From Acidovorax soli (GTDB taxonomy: Bacteria; Pseudomonadota; Gammaproteobacteria; Burkholderiales; Burkholderiaceae_C): a DNA stretch of 64,000 bases. Made by a program: the position numbers and the translations under genes. Location: NCBI RefSeq assembly GCF_900107605.1, contig NZ_FNQJ01000020.1, positions 1-64,000 on the forward strand, in the 5' to 3' direction. The notes beneath the pieces are model-generated. The model did no database searches, had not been told where the DNA came from, and saw only the letters and a program-made list of their open reading frames with translations. Below are positions 1 to 9,075 of the stretch, in pieces (positions within the stretch are counted from its first letter, which is position 1; each line of letters starts with the position of its first letter).

Positions 1-87
1 CGTGATGCGGGCGATCTCGCGTTGCGATGTATTGCGCTCCAGCAGTGTCTCTATGGTGGCGCGTTGGTTGGACTTCAAGACATTCAC
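1..87 (-). CDS. IS21-type transposase IstA, N-terminal end only (runs off the window)
   Basis: Read on the minus strand, this stretch encodes about 29 residues containing TLLERNTSQREIARIT, a helix-turn-helix of the kind that opens IS21-family IstA transposases. The first codon could be GTG at 87 or TTG at 78; an AAGGAG sits about 8 bases before the TTG, which favours it. The rest of the gene lies left of the window. The terminal repeats at 181-234 lie upstream of it, in the position expected for the end of this element. The family call rests on a short segment and on that context. Confidence 0.55.
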   Translation of the reverse strand, partial: MNVLKSNQRATIETLLERNTSQREIARIT

Positions 88-173
88 TCCTTGGCCTTCC
101 CTCGAGGAAGACCGGATCAATGTCCTGCCAACAGGTGCCGACGGCGCCGGCGTTTAACCCCTATCCCCGATCA

Positions 174-623
<450 letters not shown>

Positions 624-803
624 TCATCAGCCCGCATCAACTCAACCGCAGCAGTGTGCAGCGCGAGACTTCGGACGTCTTGTTCCTGGTGGTGTGCCAT
701 GTTGAGTACCAAATTTCCTCACGTATGCCGCCAGAGGTCTAGAACAATAGGTCGCTTGACTAAACCGCGGTCGTTGCATTCAATACGGGCGCTGGCGGGG
801 TGC

Positions 804-1667
804 TTAGCCACCGGTCAAAGGCCCATGGTGCGACTGATCTCTTGGGCAATTTAGATACAGCGTTCTGGCGGCGGACTGAACCGTCTCTGCGCCTGACATC
901 CAGCTTGCCATCAATGATTGCGAATATTGCTTCCAAACTGAAGCGGCGACATCAATAGTGACGTCTTGTCCGAGTTCATGTAATGCGAGTTGGACATTGC
1001 GCGCGTCTGATATCTCATCCTCCTCCAGCTGCAAAGCCACATTCGCGTCACTGCTTTTTTGGATCCATTGGGCTAAATCTGACTTAAATTTCTTCGCATC
1101 TTCGTCCATCAGTTTGTCGAAATCGGGACTTCCAAATTCACGACCTACTGGGGCCATTGAGTCCCATGCCAAATCTTCGTCAGAGGGTTTATACCGAGCC
1201 CCAGACATTGAAGTTGCCGAAATTTGATCCCCTGGGCCTATCCAGAACTCGTGATACCCGCATTGCTCTGTAAACACTGCTACTCGATGAATGGCCCCAT
1301 CAGCGGGTGTTTCGCCTACGTAAAACGCCCGCCGAAACGTCAGATCAGAGCCATCCTTAAATTGGACGTGAACACTGCCATCTGAGAAATCCGCCGCCAA
1401 AAGGTTGTCTTCAACAATGTCTGCGGCAGAGCGGCCAAGCCTCTGTGAAAGTGCAATCTGCCAGTACTCCAGCATACCGACCCAAGGCATGACTGCTTTT
1501 TTCCTAAGATGATCAAGCTCCTCTTGGGCTGCAGACCGGATATCGTGCTGAGATGGAGTGCCCTCCTCACTAAAGATGCGGTCTAGGTATGCTCCTCGCG
1601 CGTCCATGGTTGCGACTGCGTAATCAAGCCAAGACTGGAAATCCGTCGGCGGGGCTGGTGTACTCAT
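804..1667 (-). CDS. orphan hypothetical protein stranded between IS ends
   Basis: A 287-residue soluble protein of unrecognised family. The ATG at 1667 is chosen because GGAGGT lies 8 bases upstream. A longer frame back to 1772 would have its first residues encoded by the IS terminal repeat and is unlikely. The protein is acidic, with no signal peptide or membrane segment. A Trp- and aromatic-containing central stretch (VHVQFKDGSDLTFRRAFYVG, HEFWIGPGDQI) looks like a compact beta-rich fold. The last 20 or so residues are of low complexity and could be read-through after a truncation. Base composition is more AT-rich than the chromosomal part of the window. It may be cargo of a former mobile element; no function is proposed. 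Confidence 0.5.
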   Translation of the reverse strand: MSTPAPPTDFQSWLDYAVATMDARGAYLDRIFSEEGTPSQHDIRSAAQEELDHLRKKAVMPWVGMLEYWQIALSQRLGRSAADIVEDNLLAADFSDGSVHVQFKDGSDLTFRRAFYVGETPADGAIHRVAVFTEQCGYHEFWIGPGDQISATSMSGARYKPSDEDLAWDSMAPVGREFGSPDFDKLMDEDAKKFKSDLAQWIQKSSDANVALQLEEDEISDARNVQLALHELGQDVTIDVAASVWKQYSQSLMASWMSGAETVQSAARTLYLNCPRDQSHHGPLTGG

Positions 1668-1747
1668 ATCAAACCTCCATATTTCGTTGAGGACTTCAAT
1701 GACATCCATTGGAAATCGGAATGGGTAGATCTTCTGAATTGGAACCC

Positions 1748-1796
1748 TGATGGCCACTTCAAATTCCCCCACCTTTGGCCAGTCAAATTCCCCCAG
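1748..1796. repeat. IS21-type terminal repeat, element extending right (remnant)
   Basis: TGATGGCCACTTCAAATTCC opens this end and is followed by a second TGGCCA..CAAATTCCCCC unit. It is the inverted counterpart of the repeat at 181-234 and points right, away from it. No transposase gene of the same type follows; the different IS21-family element at 1893 begins instead. It is therefore a solo end. Confidence 0.6.
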
Positions 1797-1892
1797 GCAG
1801 GACGGCTAAATTATCAGTCTTTTGGTGTGACTGCCGCTGGCCGCCGATCTTGGTAATTTCTCCCTGGTTTTTTGGAGTTTTTATAAATGGCT

Positions 1893-1954
1893 TGTTGACG
1901 CCGACCGAAAACTGAGCCACTTTTTGGTGTGATGCCGACCTAAAACTGAGCCAG
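1893..1954. repeat. left terminal repeat of the IS21-family element
   Basis: Two tandem units, each containing GCCGACC(G/T)AAAACTGAGCCA, separated by about 12 bases. They match the units at 4461-4512 in inverted orientation. Confidence 0.85.
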
Positions 1955-2009
1955 GTGTTTTACCTACCCTGCTGTTTTGTGCAGCAAGGGAATGAAGAGG
2001 GTGATCACC

Positions 2010-3536
2010 ATGGACATGATTGGCAAGATACGGCGGATGCACCGCCGGGACAAGAAGACGAAGCGGGAGATATCGAGGGCCACGGGCCTGTCGCGCAACA
2101 CGGTGGCCAAGTGGCTGGACGAGGCGCAGCCGGTCGAGCCCAAGTACCGCCGGGAGGCGGCGAAGGCGACCAAGCTGTCGGCGCACGAGGCGGAGCTCAA
2201 GCAAGCCTTGAAGGCCGATGCCAAGCGGCCCAAGAAGGAGCGGCGCACGGCCAAGGCCTTGTTCACGCAGATCAAGGCAGCGGGCTACGAAGGTGGCTAC
2301 ACGCGGGTGACGGACTTCATCCGCAAGTGGCGCCAAGGTGAAGGCCAACAGGCGGCCTGCAAGGCCTTCGTGCCATTGACTTTCGAGCTTGGCGAGGCCT
2401 TCCAGTTCGACTGGAGCGAAGACGGCTTGCTGGTGGGCGGGGTGTACTACCGCATGCAGGTCTCGCACATGAAGCTGTGTGCCAGTGGGGCCTTCTGGCT
2501 GGTGGCCTACCCCAGCCAAGGCCACGAGATGCTGTTCGATGCGCACACCCGCAGCTTTGCAGCGCTGGGTGGCGTGGCACGCCGTGGCATCTACGACAAC
2601 ATGAAGACGGCGGTCGACAAAGTCAAGAAGGGCAAAGGCCGCGTGGTCAATGCGCGCTTTGCAGCCATGTGCGCGCACTATCTGTTCGACCCTGATTTTT
2701 GCAACCGTGCCAGCGGCTGGGAGAAGGGGCGCGTGGAGAAGGATGTGCAAGACAGCCGCCGTCGCATCTGGGTGGAGGCGGGGCAACGGCGCTTTGGCAG
2801 CTTTACCGAGCTCAATGCGTGGCTGGGCGAGCGCTGCCGGGCTCTGTGGCGAGAGCTGCGCCACCCGCAGCACAAAGCGTTCAGCATCGCCGAGATGCTG
2901 GAGCTGGAGCAAAGCCACCTGATGCCGATGCCGGTGGCCTTTGATGGCTATGTTGAGAACCCGGCCAAGGTGAGCAGCACCTGCCTGGTGACGGTGGCGC
3001 GCAACCGCTACTCGGTGCCCTGCGAATGGGCGGGGCAAATGGTCAGCACACACCTGTACCCGGCGCAGATCGTGGTGGTGGCCGGCGATGCTATGGTGGC
3101 CACGCACGAGCGCCTGAGCGATCGCAACCAGACCCGCTACGACTGGCAGCATTACGTGCCGCTGATCGAGCGCAAGCCGGGCGCGCTGCGCAACGGCGCG
3201 CCCTTTGCAGACCTGCCCGAGCCATTGCAGCGCATGCGCAAAGGCTTGCTGCACCAGGAGGGCGGCGACAGGGTGATGGCGCAGGTACTGGCCGAGGTGC
3301 CCAAGCAAGGGCTGGACGCCGTGCTGGTGGCGGTGGAGTTGGCCCTGGAGAGTGCGCCGCCATCGGGGCGGGTGAGCACCGAGCACGTCATCAACGTGCT
3401 CGGCCGCCTGCAAGCGCAGCCCCTGCCCGAGACGGTTGCGACCAACCTGCAAGTGAGCCAGACACCCCTGGCCGACACGGCGCGCTATGACAGCCTGCGC
3501 GCTGGCAGCGACATGCAGGAGGCCGATCATGCGTGA
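2010..3536 (+). CDS. istA: IS21-family transposase IstA
   Basis: IstA is the DDE transposase that cuts and joins the element's ends. The 508-residue product opens with a helix-turn-helix ([20 protein letters not shown]), followed by an rve-type catalytic core beginning around FQFDWSED, which carries the first catalytic Asp. A basic C-terminal region follows. ATG 2010 is preferred because AGAGGG lies 8 bases upstream; TTG 1977 and ATG 1992 are in-frame alternatives. The stop overlaps the istB start, so the two are probably translationally coupled. Confidence 0.92.
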   Translation: MDMIGKIRRMHRRDKKTKREISRATGLSRNTVAKWLDEAQPVEPKYRREAAKATKLSAHEAELKQALKADAKRPKKERRTAKALFTQIKAAGYEGGYTRVTDFIRKWRQGEGQQAACKAFVPLTFELGEAFQFDWSEDGLLVGGVYYRMQVSHMKLCASGAFWLVAYPSQGHEMLFDAHTRSFAALGGVARRGIYDNMKTAVDKVKKGKGRVVNARFAAMCAHYLFDPDFCNRASGWEKGRVEKDVQDSRRRIWVEAGQRRFGSFTELNAWLGERCRALWRELRHPQHKAFSIAEMLELEQSHLMPMPVAFDGYVENPAKVSSTCLVTVARNRYSVPCEWAGQMVSTHLYPAQIVVVAGDAMVATHERLSDRNQTRYDWQHYVPLIERKPGALRNGAPFADLPEPLQRMRKGLLHQEGGDRVMAQVLAEVPKQGLDAVLVAVELALESAPPSGRVSTEHVINVLGRLQAQPLPETVATNLQVSQTPLADTARYDSLRAGSDMQEADHA

Positions 3537-4314
3537 GCTGGACAAGGAGTTCAAAGAGCTGCGCCTGTACGGCATGGCCGGGGCCTGGGAGGACCTGGTC
3601 AAGCAAGGCGGCCACGCCACGCTGGAGAGCTCGCGCTGGCTGCTGGAGCACCTGCTGCAAGCGGAAGTCACGGACAGGGCCATGCGCTCAGTGAGCTACC
3701 AGATGCACACGGCGAAGTTCCCCGTGCACCGCGACCTGGCGGGCTTCGACTTCGAATGCTCGCCCGTGGACAAAAAGCTCATCGAGCAGTTGGCCAGCAT
3801 GGCGTTCACCGAGCAGGCGCACAACGTGGTGCTAGTGGGTGGCCCCGGCACGGGCAAGACGCATCTGGCCACGGCCATCGGCGTGGCGGGCATCACGCGC
3901 CATGGCTCACGCGTGCGGTTTTACTCCACGGTGGACCTGGTCAACGCACTGGAGCAGGAGAAGGCCCAAGGCAAGGCAGGCCGCATCGCAGCGAGCTTGC
4001 AGCGCATGGACCTGGTCATCCTTGATGAGCTGGGCTACCTGCCCTTCAGCCAGGCAGGCGGCGCCTTGCTGTTCCACCTGCTGAGCAAGCTCTACGAGCA
4101 GACCAGCGTGATGATCACCACCAACCTGGACTTCAAGGAATGGTCCAGCGTGTTCGGCGATGCCAAGATGACCACGGCACTGCTGGATCGACTCACGCAC
4201 CACTGCCACATCGTCGAGACGGGCAACGAGTCCCACAGGTTCATGCACAGCACAGCCGTGGCCAAGAAACGCATCAAGGCACGCGAACAGGCCAAGAAGG
4301 CTGAGCCGTTCTGA
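3529..4314 (+). CDS. istB: IS21-family helper ATPase IstB
   Basis: IstB is the AAA+ ATPase that helps IstA choose targets. The 261-residue product has a Walker A motif GGPGTGKTH near residue 104 and a Walker B segment [12 protein letters not shown], as in DnaC-like IstB proteins. It starts at ATG 3529 inside the last codons of istA. Length and motifs are complete, so the protein is probably active. Confidence 0.93.
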   Translation: MRELDKEFKELRLYGMAGAWEDLVKQGGHATLESSRWLLEHLLQAEVTDRAMRSVSYQMHTAKFPVHRDLAGFDFECSPVDKKLIEQLASMAFTEQAHNVVLVGGPGTGKTHLATAIGVAGITRHGSRVRFYSTVDLVNALEQEKAQGKAGRIAASLQRMDLVILDELGYLPFSQAGGALLFHLLSKLYEQTSVMITTNLDFKEWSSVFGDAKMTTALLDRLTHHCHIVETGNESHRFMHSTAVAKKRIKAREQAKKAEPF

Positions 4315-4460
4315 GCGGTTCAAGGGCAAGCCGCTACGGGCTTCGCCCTGCGCGGCTTGCCCTCAACGGACGACCACCGAGCTCGATCACCAAGGAGACC
4401 AAAACCGACCCAAGGCACTACACTTATCCACAGCCGACCTTCACAGGTTGGCCATTAGCC

Positions 4461-4512
4461 CTGGCTCAAAATTCAATCGGCACGGTGGCTCAATTTTGAA
4501 TCGGCGCCAACA
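4461..4512. repeat. right terminal repeat of the IS21-family element
   Basis: Two inverted units (GGCTCAAAATTCAATCGG and GGCTCAATTTTGAATCGGCG) mirror the left end and finish in CAACA, the complement of the left TGTTG. Confidence 0.85.
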
Positions 4513-5597
4513 TGTAGGGGGACTTCTGCATCGGCGTCGGGGCCCATGAGCTTGCATGCGATCATCGAATATGCGCAAATCGCACAATTCACCGTCCTAT
4601 TTGGCGTGAGTGACGCGCGTCCCGGCGCGACGATGGTTATCGCCGGCGTACAGCCGTGTCACTTCTTGGACGCCAGGACATGCCGACCCGTCGCCAGGTC
4701 AGCCCGCGAGCCTCACGCTGATTCGGCGCCTTCGAGGTCTAACTCGTCGTCTTCGATCAGCACCATTTCGCCATCGAGCGGCCGGTCGCTCATGACGGAC
4801 GTTGGCACGCAGGCGCTCCAGCATCATGCGGCGCCTGCGCGCGCAAAACGCCTCCAGATCCGCAAACACACTCGGTCACTCAGCGCTTTTGGCACCTACG
4901 GGACTTGGAGTTCCGATGGATTCACCGTTCGAGCCAAGGCTGCCGAGTGGACGTGAGAAGCGGATTGGCGTCTCACTTAATTCGGTAGCGTCGCATCAAT
5001 TCGAGAACCCGACACCTCTGGCCAGAGTTCCAAAAAATGCGGGCTCTTTAAACGAACGTCCGCGTTACACAAAACACTGCAATAGTGGTCCAGAGACTGG
5101 CATCGCTCGATGTCGGCTCTGCAGCGCTTGCAGTCATTCTCCCTTGGCTCTCGTCTGCACGGTCTAGCCTGCGAAGCGGACATTGAATGTTCCCGTCAAG
5201 CACTGCATCTCAGCAGCTCAAGAACCGGCTAACCGACCGAGGAAACAAAAGTTGGGATTAGCCTAAAGAACGCTGGAGCTAGACCTCGAACTACGGAACG
5301 TAGCCTACAAACCTTGCAGATACGGCAGGGAAGCAGCGGCCAACCGCAAATCGGTGGAATCAGCGCAACTTAGTCTGCGCCTTTTTCCGTCCGCCCTGAT
5401 TCCCTGCCTTAGTTACTCCGCCACCCTGCCGAGCTCTCTGTCCCAAGGAGCGATAGCGGGAATAGCCGGGCTGATTGGTGTATTCGCTCTGAAATGTTTA
5501 GTCGACTCGCCAAACCCATGCGCATTGATGCATGCAATGCACGCTCTCAGGGCAGACCACGTCATGGGCATTTGTTACGAACGGATAAGATGCAACG
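4513..5597. other. 1.1 kb with no convincing gene, upstream of the GTPase operon
   Basis: Short frames exist on both strands, but none has a good start signal, plausible composition or a recognisable domain. On the minus strand around 4718-4860 there are Arg-rich and then acidic short frames that could be the broken end of a gene. The promoter of the operon starting at 5598 must lie in the last few hundred bases. No strong sigma-70 boxes or clear repeats could be identified by eye. Confidence 0.5.
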
Positions 5598-6944
5598 ATG
5601 CGTATCCTTCACCTGTCTGACATCCATTTCCGAGAGCCTGATTGCCTAGAGCCGGCGACTGATACGGACCGCCCATATCGGACGGTCCTTGAGCAAGACA
5701 TCGTCGATTTGTGCCGCGATGGTAAGCACGTCGACGCAATTCTCGTAGGCGGCGACATCGCTTACAAGGCTCACCCGGACGAATACAAAGCGGCGCAGGA
5801 GTGGTTGGAAGCGCTCGCCGCGAAGTGTCATTGCCCGCGCGAGAGCATCTACGTTGTTCCCGGGAACCATGACGTAGACCAGAAGGTCTGTCAGAAGGCC
5901 CTCGCGGTCTCCAACGCTCAGGAGGCGATTGTTCGAGCGCCGGACGCGAATCGCTCGCGAGTCCTGCGCGAACAACTTCGTGATGTAGAGGTCGGGCGCT
6001 CGCTGTTCCTCCCCCTTGAGGCTTATAACAACTTTGCGGCTTCGTTCAATTGCAACGTATACCCCTCCAGGCCCTACTGGTTTGACACGCTCGAACTCTC
6101 GGCGGGCTTGAAATTGCGCCTTTTCGGACTGACTTCGACGCTACTCTCCGGCCTTGGCAAGCGGGACGACGAACCCGGTCATCTTTACCTAAGTCCTTTG
6201 CAAACGGTCTTCGAGAAGGACCGGGACATCGTAAACCTAGTGATTTGCCACCACCCACCACACTGGTTCGTCGACGTTACGCAAGTAGACGACGACGTTA
6301 ACTCCCGGACGAAGCTGCAGTTCTTCGGCCATGAGCATACGCAGCGTTGCACACGCGACCCGGCCTACACGCGATTCAAGGCAGGCGCGGTCAACCCTGA
6401 TAAGAGAGAGCTCGGCTGGCGACCTGGGTATAACCTCGTAGACCTCGACGTCATCGACACTGGCGCGGCCCGCACCTTGCGCGTAACGGCGCATGTGCGG
6501 CAATGGCAGAACGCGCCCGAGATGTTTATCCCGGTCAAGGACCCGCTCGGCAATAACGTTTGGGTGAACAACATGGCTGCGCCTGAACATTTCCCCCTGA
6601 GCGCCCCGCCTTCTGTCGCAACGATACCGGAGCCGCACCTTCCGCACACCAAGATTGCAGAAGCCGCGCACACAACCGCTGACCTCGCTGCGAATACCGT
6701 GGCGAAGCTGGAGGCAACTATGAGTACTCCATCAACCCGAAATCTAATCTATCGGTTCTGGAATCATCTGGATGTCAGCGACCGACGAGATATTGCACTG
6801 AAGCTGGGGCTTATTACTCAAGAAGACCTCGCAGCCAAGGTGCCCGATTCCGAGCGCTACGGCAAAGCGCTTGAACTGGCAGGCAGCCGTGGTCTGTTGA
6901 TGGACCTTGCACGAGAAGTCGAAGCCATTGAGCAAAAGCAATAG
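5598..6944 (+). CDS. calcineurin-like metallophosphoesterase with C-terminal adaptor-like domain
   Basis: First gene of the five-gene GTPase operon. Residues 1-300 form a metallophosphoesterase with all the metal-binding motifs: D8-x-H10, GD at 52-53, GNHD at 89-92, HH at 218-219 and GHEH at 244-247. Such enzymes cleave phosphodiesters in nucleotides or nucleic acids. A Pro/Ala-rich linker (about 330-375) leads to a small helical domain (about 378-445) resembling the effector- or GTPase-associated adaptor domains that tether effectors to NTPase sensors. The coupling suggests this is the effector or signalling arm, switched by the GTPases downstream. Function in this system is inferred; the phosphoesterase fold is clear. 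There is no signal peptide, so it should be cytoplasmic. No strong ribosome-binding site precedes the ATG. Confidence 0.85.
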   Translation: MRILHLSDIHFREPDCLEPATDTDRPYRTVLEQDIVDLCRDGKHVDAILVGGDIAYKAHPDEYKAAQEWLEALAAKCHCPRESIYVVPGNHDVDQKVCQKALAVSNAQEAIVRAPDANRSRVLREQLRDVEVGRSLFLPLEAYNNFAASFNCNVYPSRPYWFDTLELSAGLKLRLFGLTSTLLSGLGKRDDEPGHLYLSPLQTVFEKDRDIVNLVICHHPPHWFVDVTQVDDDVNSRTKLQFFGHEHTQRCTRDPAYTRFKAGAVNPDKRELGWRPGYNLVDLDVIDTGAARTLRVTAHVRQWQNAPEMFIPVKDPLGNNVWVNNMAAPEHFPLSAPPSVATIPEPHLPHTKIAEAAHTTADLAANTVAKLEATMSTPSTRNLIYRFWNHLDVSDRRDIALKLGLITQEDLAAKVPDSERYGKALELAGSRGLLMDLAREVEAIEQKQ

Positions 6945-6967
6945 TCAACATACAGGGGGAGAAGAAA

Positions 6968-8026
6968 TTGCAAGCAAATTTCGCCACGTGGTACAGCAGT
7001 ATGCAGCTCGGCACTGATGCAGACATCCAGCTAGTACGCTGGAGTCAGGTCCAAGCGGTTGCGAAAGGTCCCTCTTCTACGGAGCTGACAAGCCTTGTAA
7101 GCCTGGCCTTCAAGTTGAAACAGTCGGAAGCCAGCAAGACGGCGATTCGGAGTAAATTTTCCAACGACGCGCCGGCGCCCGGTGACGCTGAACTTGCCAT
7201 GTTGGCGGCGTCATCGCTCGCTGTCGCCTTTCAGGGCCGGAACGCGACCGCTGCGAAGGCCGCGGCCCTGGTTGTGGCGACGACCGCCGCTGGTCAGCGC
7301 GCCCCTGAGTTGCCAGTACCCTTGGTCGGGATGGCTGAACAAGCGCTTTCGGACCTTGCTGAGACTACCCGCCAACGGCCGCAGCCGTTGTTGAATAAAA
7401 CCGCGCCGGTTGTGAACGTCAAGGCTGCACTCGAAGCGAACCCTGATTTCGATCAGTCAAATGTTCACGCTGTCTTCAATTCGATGGCGCAGGAGCTAAA
7501 CAAAGCCCTACAAGACGTCGTGAGCCGCCAGAAGTTGTTTGAAGCTGCGGTACAGGGTTACATCAAGGTGCAAGACGAGGAGCTGGACGTCTTGTGGTGG
7601 CTCCACGGTGGCTATAGTGAGCTTGCCAATCTCCCGTTTGGCGAGGTGTCCTCGGCTCAAAGGCCGCTCGTGCTCGCCGCAGAACTGAGCGAGTTGGCGA
7701 CGGTACTGCCGGGCCCTCCATCCCTCGCTGCGCTGCTTACGCGTGCAGGTGTAGAAAGCAGCGCAATGGTATCGGTAGAGGTGGCAGTCAACGCTTTGCC
7801 ACTCTCACTGTTGCATACGCTCCTGCCGGAATCGGACCATCCCAAAGTCTCGCCTGCTACCACGCCTATCCTCGAAGCGGTACGTCGCCGGCTAGAAATT
7901 GACGGCCAAGACGGCTGGACCGTGGGCTGGGATTCCGTGACTGGCCTTGCTCACAAGCAAGAGCTGTCGGCGCTGAAGTTCGCCCAGAGCGCGTTCCTCG
8001 AGCTTTTGCTCGTCCGACTGGGGTGA
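6968..8026 (+). CDS. GASH-like all-helical protein of the GTPase system
   Basis: A 352-residue, Ala/Leu/Glu-rich protein with no membrane segments, predicted almost wholly helical. The segment DVLWWLHGGYSELANLPFGE (about residues 199-218) and the following helices resemble the GTPase-associated system helical (GASH) proteins that accompany double-GTPase operons. It probably acts as a structural or regulatory partner. The start is taken as TTG 6968 because GGGGGAGAAG lies just upstream and the gap to the preceding gene is only 23 bases; ATG 7001 is an alternative. It overlaps the next gene. The family assignment comes from remembered motif resemblance plus context. Confidence 0.65.
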   Translation: MQANFATWYSSMQLGTDADIQLVRWSQVQAVAKGPSSTELTSLVSLAFKLKQSEASKTAIRSKFSNDAPAPGDAELAMLAASSLAVAFQGRNATAAKAAALVVATTAAGQRAPELPVPLVGMAEQALSDLAETTRQRPQPLLNKTAPVVNVKAALEANPDFDQSNVHAVFNSMAQELNKALQDVVSRQKLFEAAVQGYIKVQDEELDVLWWLHGGYSELANLPFGEVSSAQRPLVLAAELSELATVLPGPPSLAALLTRAGVESSAMVSVEVAVNALPLSLLHTLLPESDHPKVSPATTPILEAVRRRLEIDGQDGWTVGWDSVTGLAHKQELSALKFAQSAFLELLLVRLG

Positions 8027-9075
8027 CCGCAATGGCAGTCGACGGCAACACAAATCCTGTAGTGCGATGCGGCAACCCTGAATGCAATGTCGCGATTGAT
8101 TCGAAGTGCATGGAGGGCATCGCAGACCCGCCCAGCTGCCCACACTACGGCAAGGCTCTTGTCGTTGTCGAGGCATCCGACGGCGAAGCAATCAAGGCCG
8201 TTGCACCGGGCGTCCGCCTGCCGCACGCTGACGCGCTTTCCGCGACAGAAGCGGAATTGGTTCTTCGCGCGAAGGACAGCAACCTGGTCGCGCTGGTGGG
8301 CCCGCATGACGCGGGTAAAACGAGCCTCATCGCTGCGGTCTACGAGTTGTTCCAGTTGGGGCCTATCGGTCAATACCAATTCGGGGGGTCGGCCACCCTG
8401 CACGCTTTCGAGAAAACGGCCCACGATGCTCGAAGCGAGTCGCGCCGCAACGATCCGCATACAGAGCGAACGAAGCTCGGTGAACTCACCTTCTACCATC
8501 TGGACTTGGTAAGTGCCGACGGTCCTCCACGCCGCTGCGCTCTGTTTGCCAACAGAGCAGGCGAGGACTACATGGATACGCAGACGAACCAGGACCTGGC
8601 AAAAGGCTATCCCGAGCTTCCGCGCTCAGACACTCTGACTGTGCTTGTCGATGGTGAGAAGCTTCTCCTGAGCGCCGAGCGCCACCTGGCGCGTCGAGAC
8701 GCATTGCTCACTTTGCGCGCGCTTGTCGAAGCAGGCGTTACAAGGCGATGGCAACGGCTGGCATTGGTGCTTACGAAGGTTGATGCCGTTCGGTCGGCCG
8801 AGAAGGGAGCGCCCGAAGCCCTCCAGTTCTTCGAGAACCTTGCTACAAGCATGAGCACCGAGTACGGTTCCCACTTTGTCGAGTTCAAGACGTTTCCGGT
8901 GGCCGCGTCACCAAAGTCGACCAAGGCCGTTCGCGGTGAAGGTGTGGCTGCATTGCTCGACTTCTGGCTGAAGGCACCAGCCCGCAATGAGCACGCCACG
9001 ACCGTTCCGACCCCGCGCCCCGCAGCACGGGCGTTCGGGCGCCTTCGGGTCATTGAGAGCGAGGTTATGCCATGA
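8023..9075 (+). CDS. TRAFAC-type GTPase with N-terminal cysteine cluster (double-GTPase 2-like)
   Basis: The 350-residue protein starts with a possible zinc-binding module (C16, C21, C29, C39) and then a P-loop GTPase: Walker A GPHDAGKTS at 93-101, a switch-II-like NRAGED near 177 and a base-specificity motif TKVD at 251-254. It fits the GTPase family that occurs in pairs in conflict operons. The GTG start at 8023 overlaps the preceding stop (GTGA); ATG 8032 is possible. Its stop overlaps the next gene by ATGA. Co-translation suggests a stoichiometric complex with the neighbouring GTPase. It probably acts as a molecular switch sensing invasion, which is inference. Confidence 0.8.
   Translation: MTAMAVDGNTNPVVRCGNPECNVAIDSKCMEGIADPPSCPHYGKALVVVEASDGEAIKAVAPGVRLPHADALSATEAELVLRAKDSNLVALVGPHDAGKTSLIAAVYELFQLGPIGQYQFGGSATLHAFEKTAHDARSESRRNDPHTERTKLGELTFYHLDLVSADGPPRRCALFANRAGEDYMDTQTNQDLAKGYPELPRSDTLTVLVDGEKLLLSAERHLARRDALLTLRALVEAGVTRRWQRLALVLTKVDAVRSAEKGAPEALQFFENLATSMSTEYGSHFVEFKTFPVAASPKSTKAVRGEGVAALLDFWLKAPARNEHATTVPTPRPAARAFGRLRVIESEVMP

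Larger units (their letters stand above)
1893..4512 (+). mobile_element. complete IS21-family insertion sequence
   Basis: The element of about 2.6 kb has the standard IS21 layout: terminal inverted repeats, istA, then istB overlapping istA by 8 bases. The left end begins TGTTGACGCCGACC and the right end, read inward, begins TGTTGGCGCCGATT. Each end has a second internal copy of the same unit ending in TGAGCCA. Both genes are open, so it may be functional. The flanks (AATGGCT on the left, TGTAGGG on the right) show no obvious target duplication, suggesting rearrangement after insertion. Confidence 0.9.

Noticed and set aside
1668-1772. N-terminal extension of the orphan protein
   Set aside because: The extra residues are encoded by the IS terminal repeat, and a strong ribosome-binding site supports ATG 1667.
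1881-3683. 600-codon minus-strand frame opposite istA
   Set aside because: Shadow of the GC-rich istA coding sequence; composition is His/Arg/Ala-rich with no domain, and the plus strand encodes a clear transposase.
4546-4956. 136-codon plus-strand frame after the IS21 element
   Set aside because: Ser/Arg-rich with no domain, no ribosome-binding site and overlapping frames of equal quality.
5354-5620. 88-codon plus-strand frame overlapping the phosphoesterase start
   Set aside because: No start signal or domain, and it would overlap the first operon gene by 23 bases; treated as upstream region.
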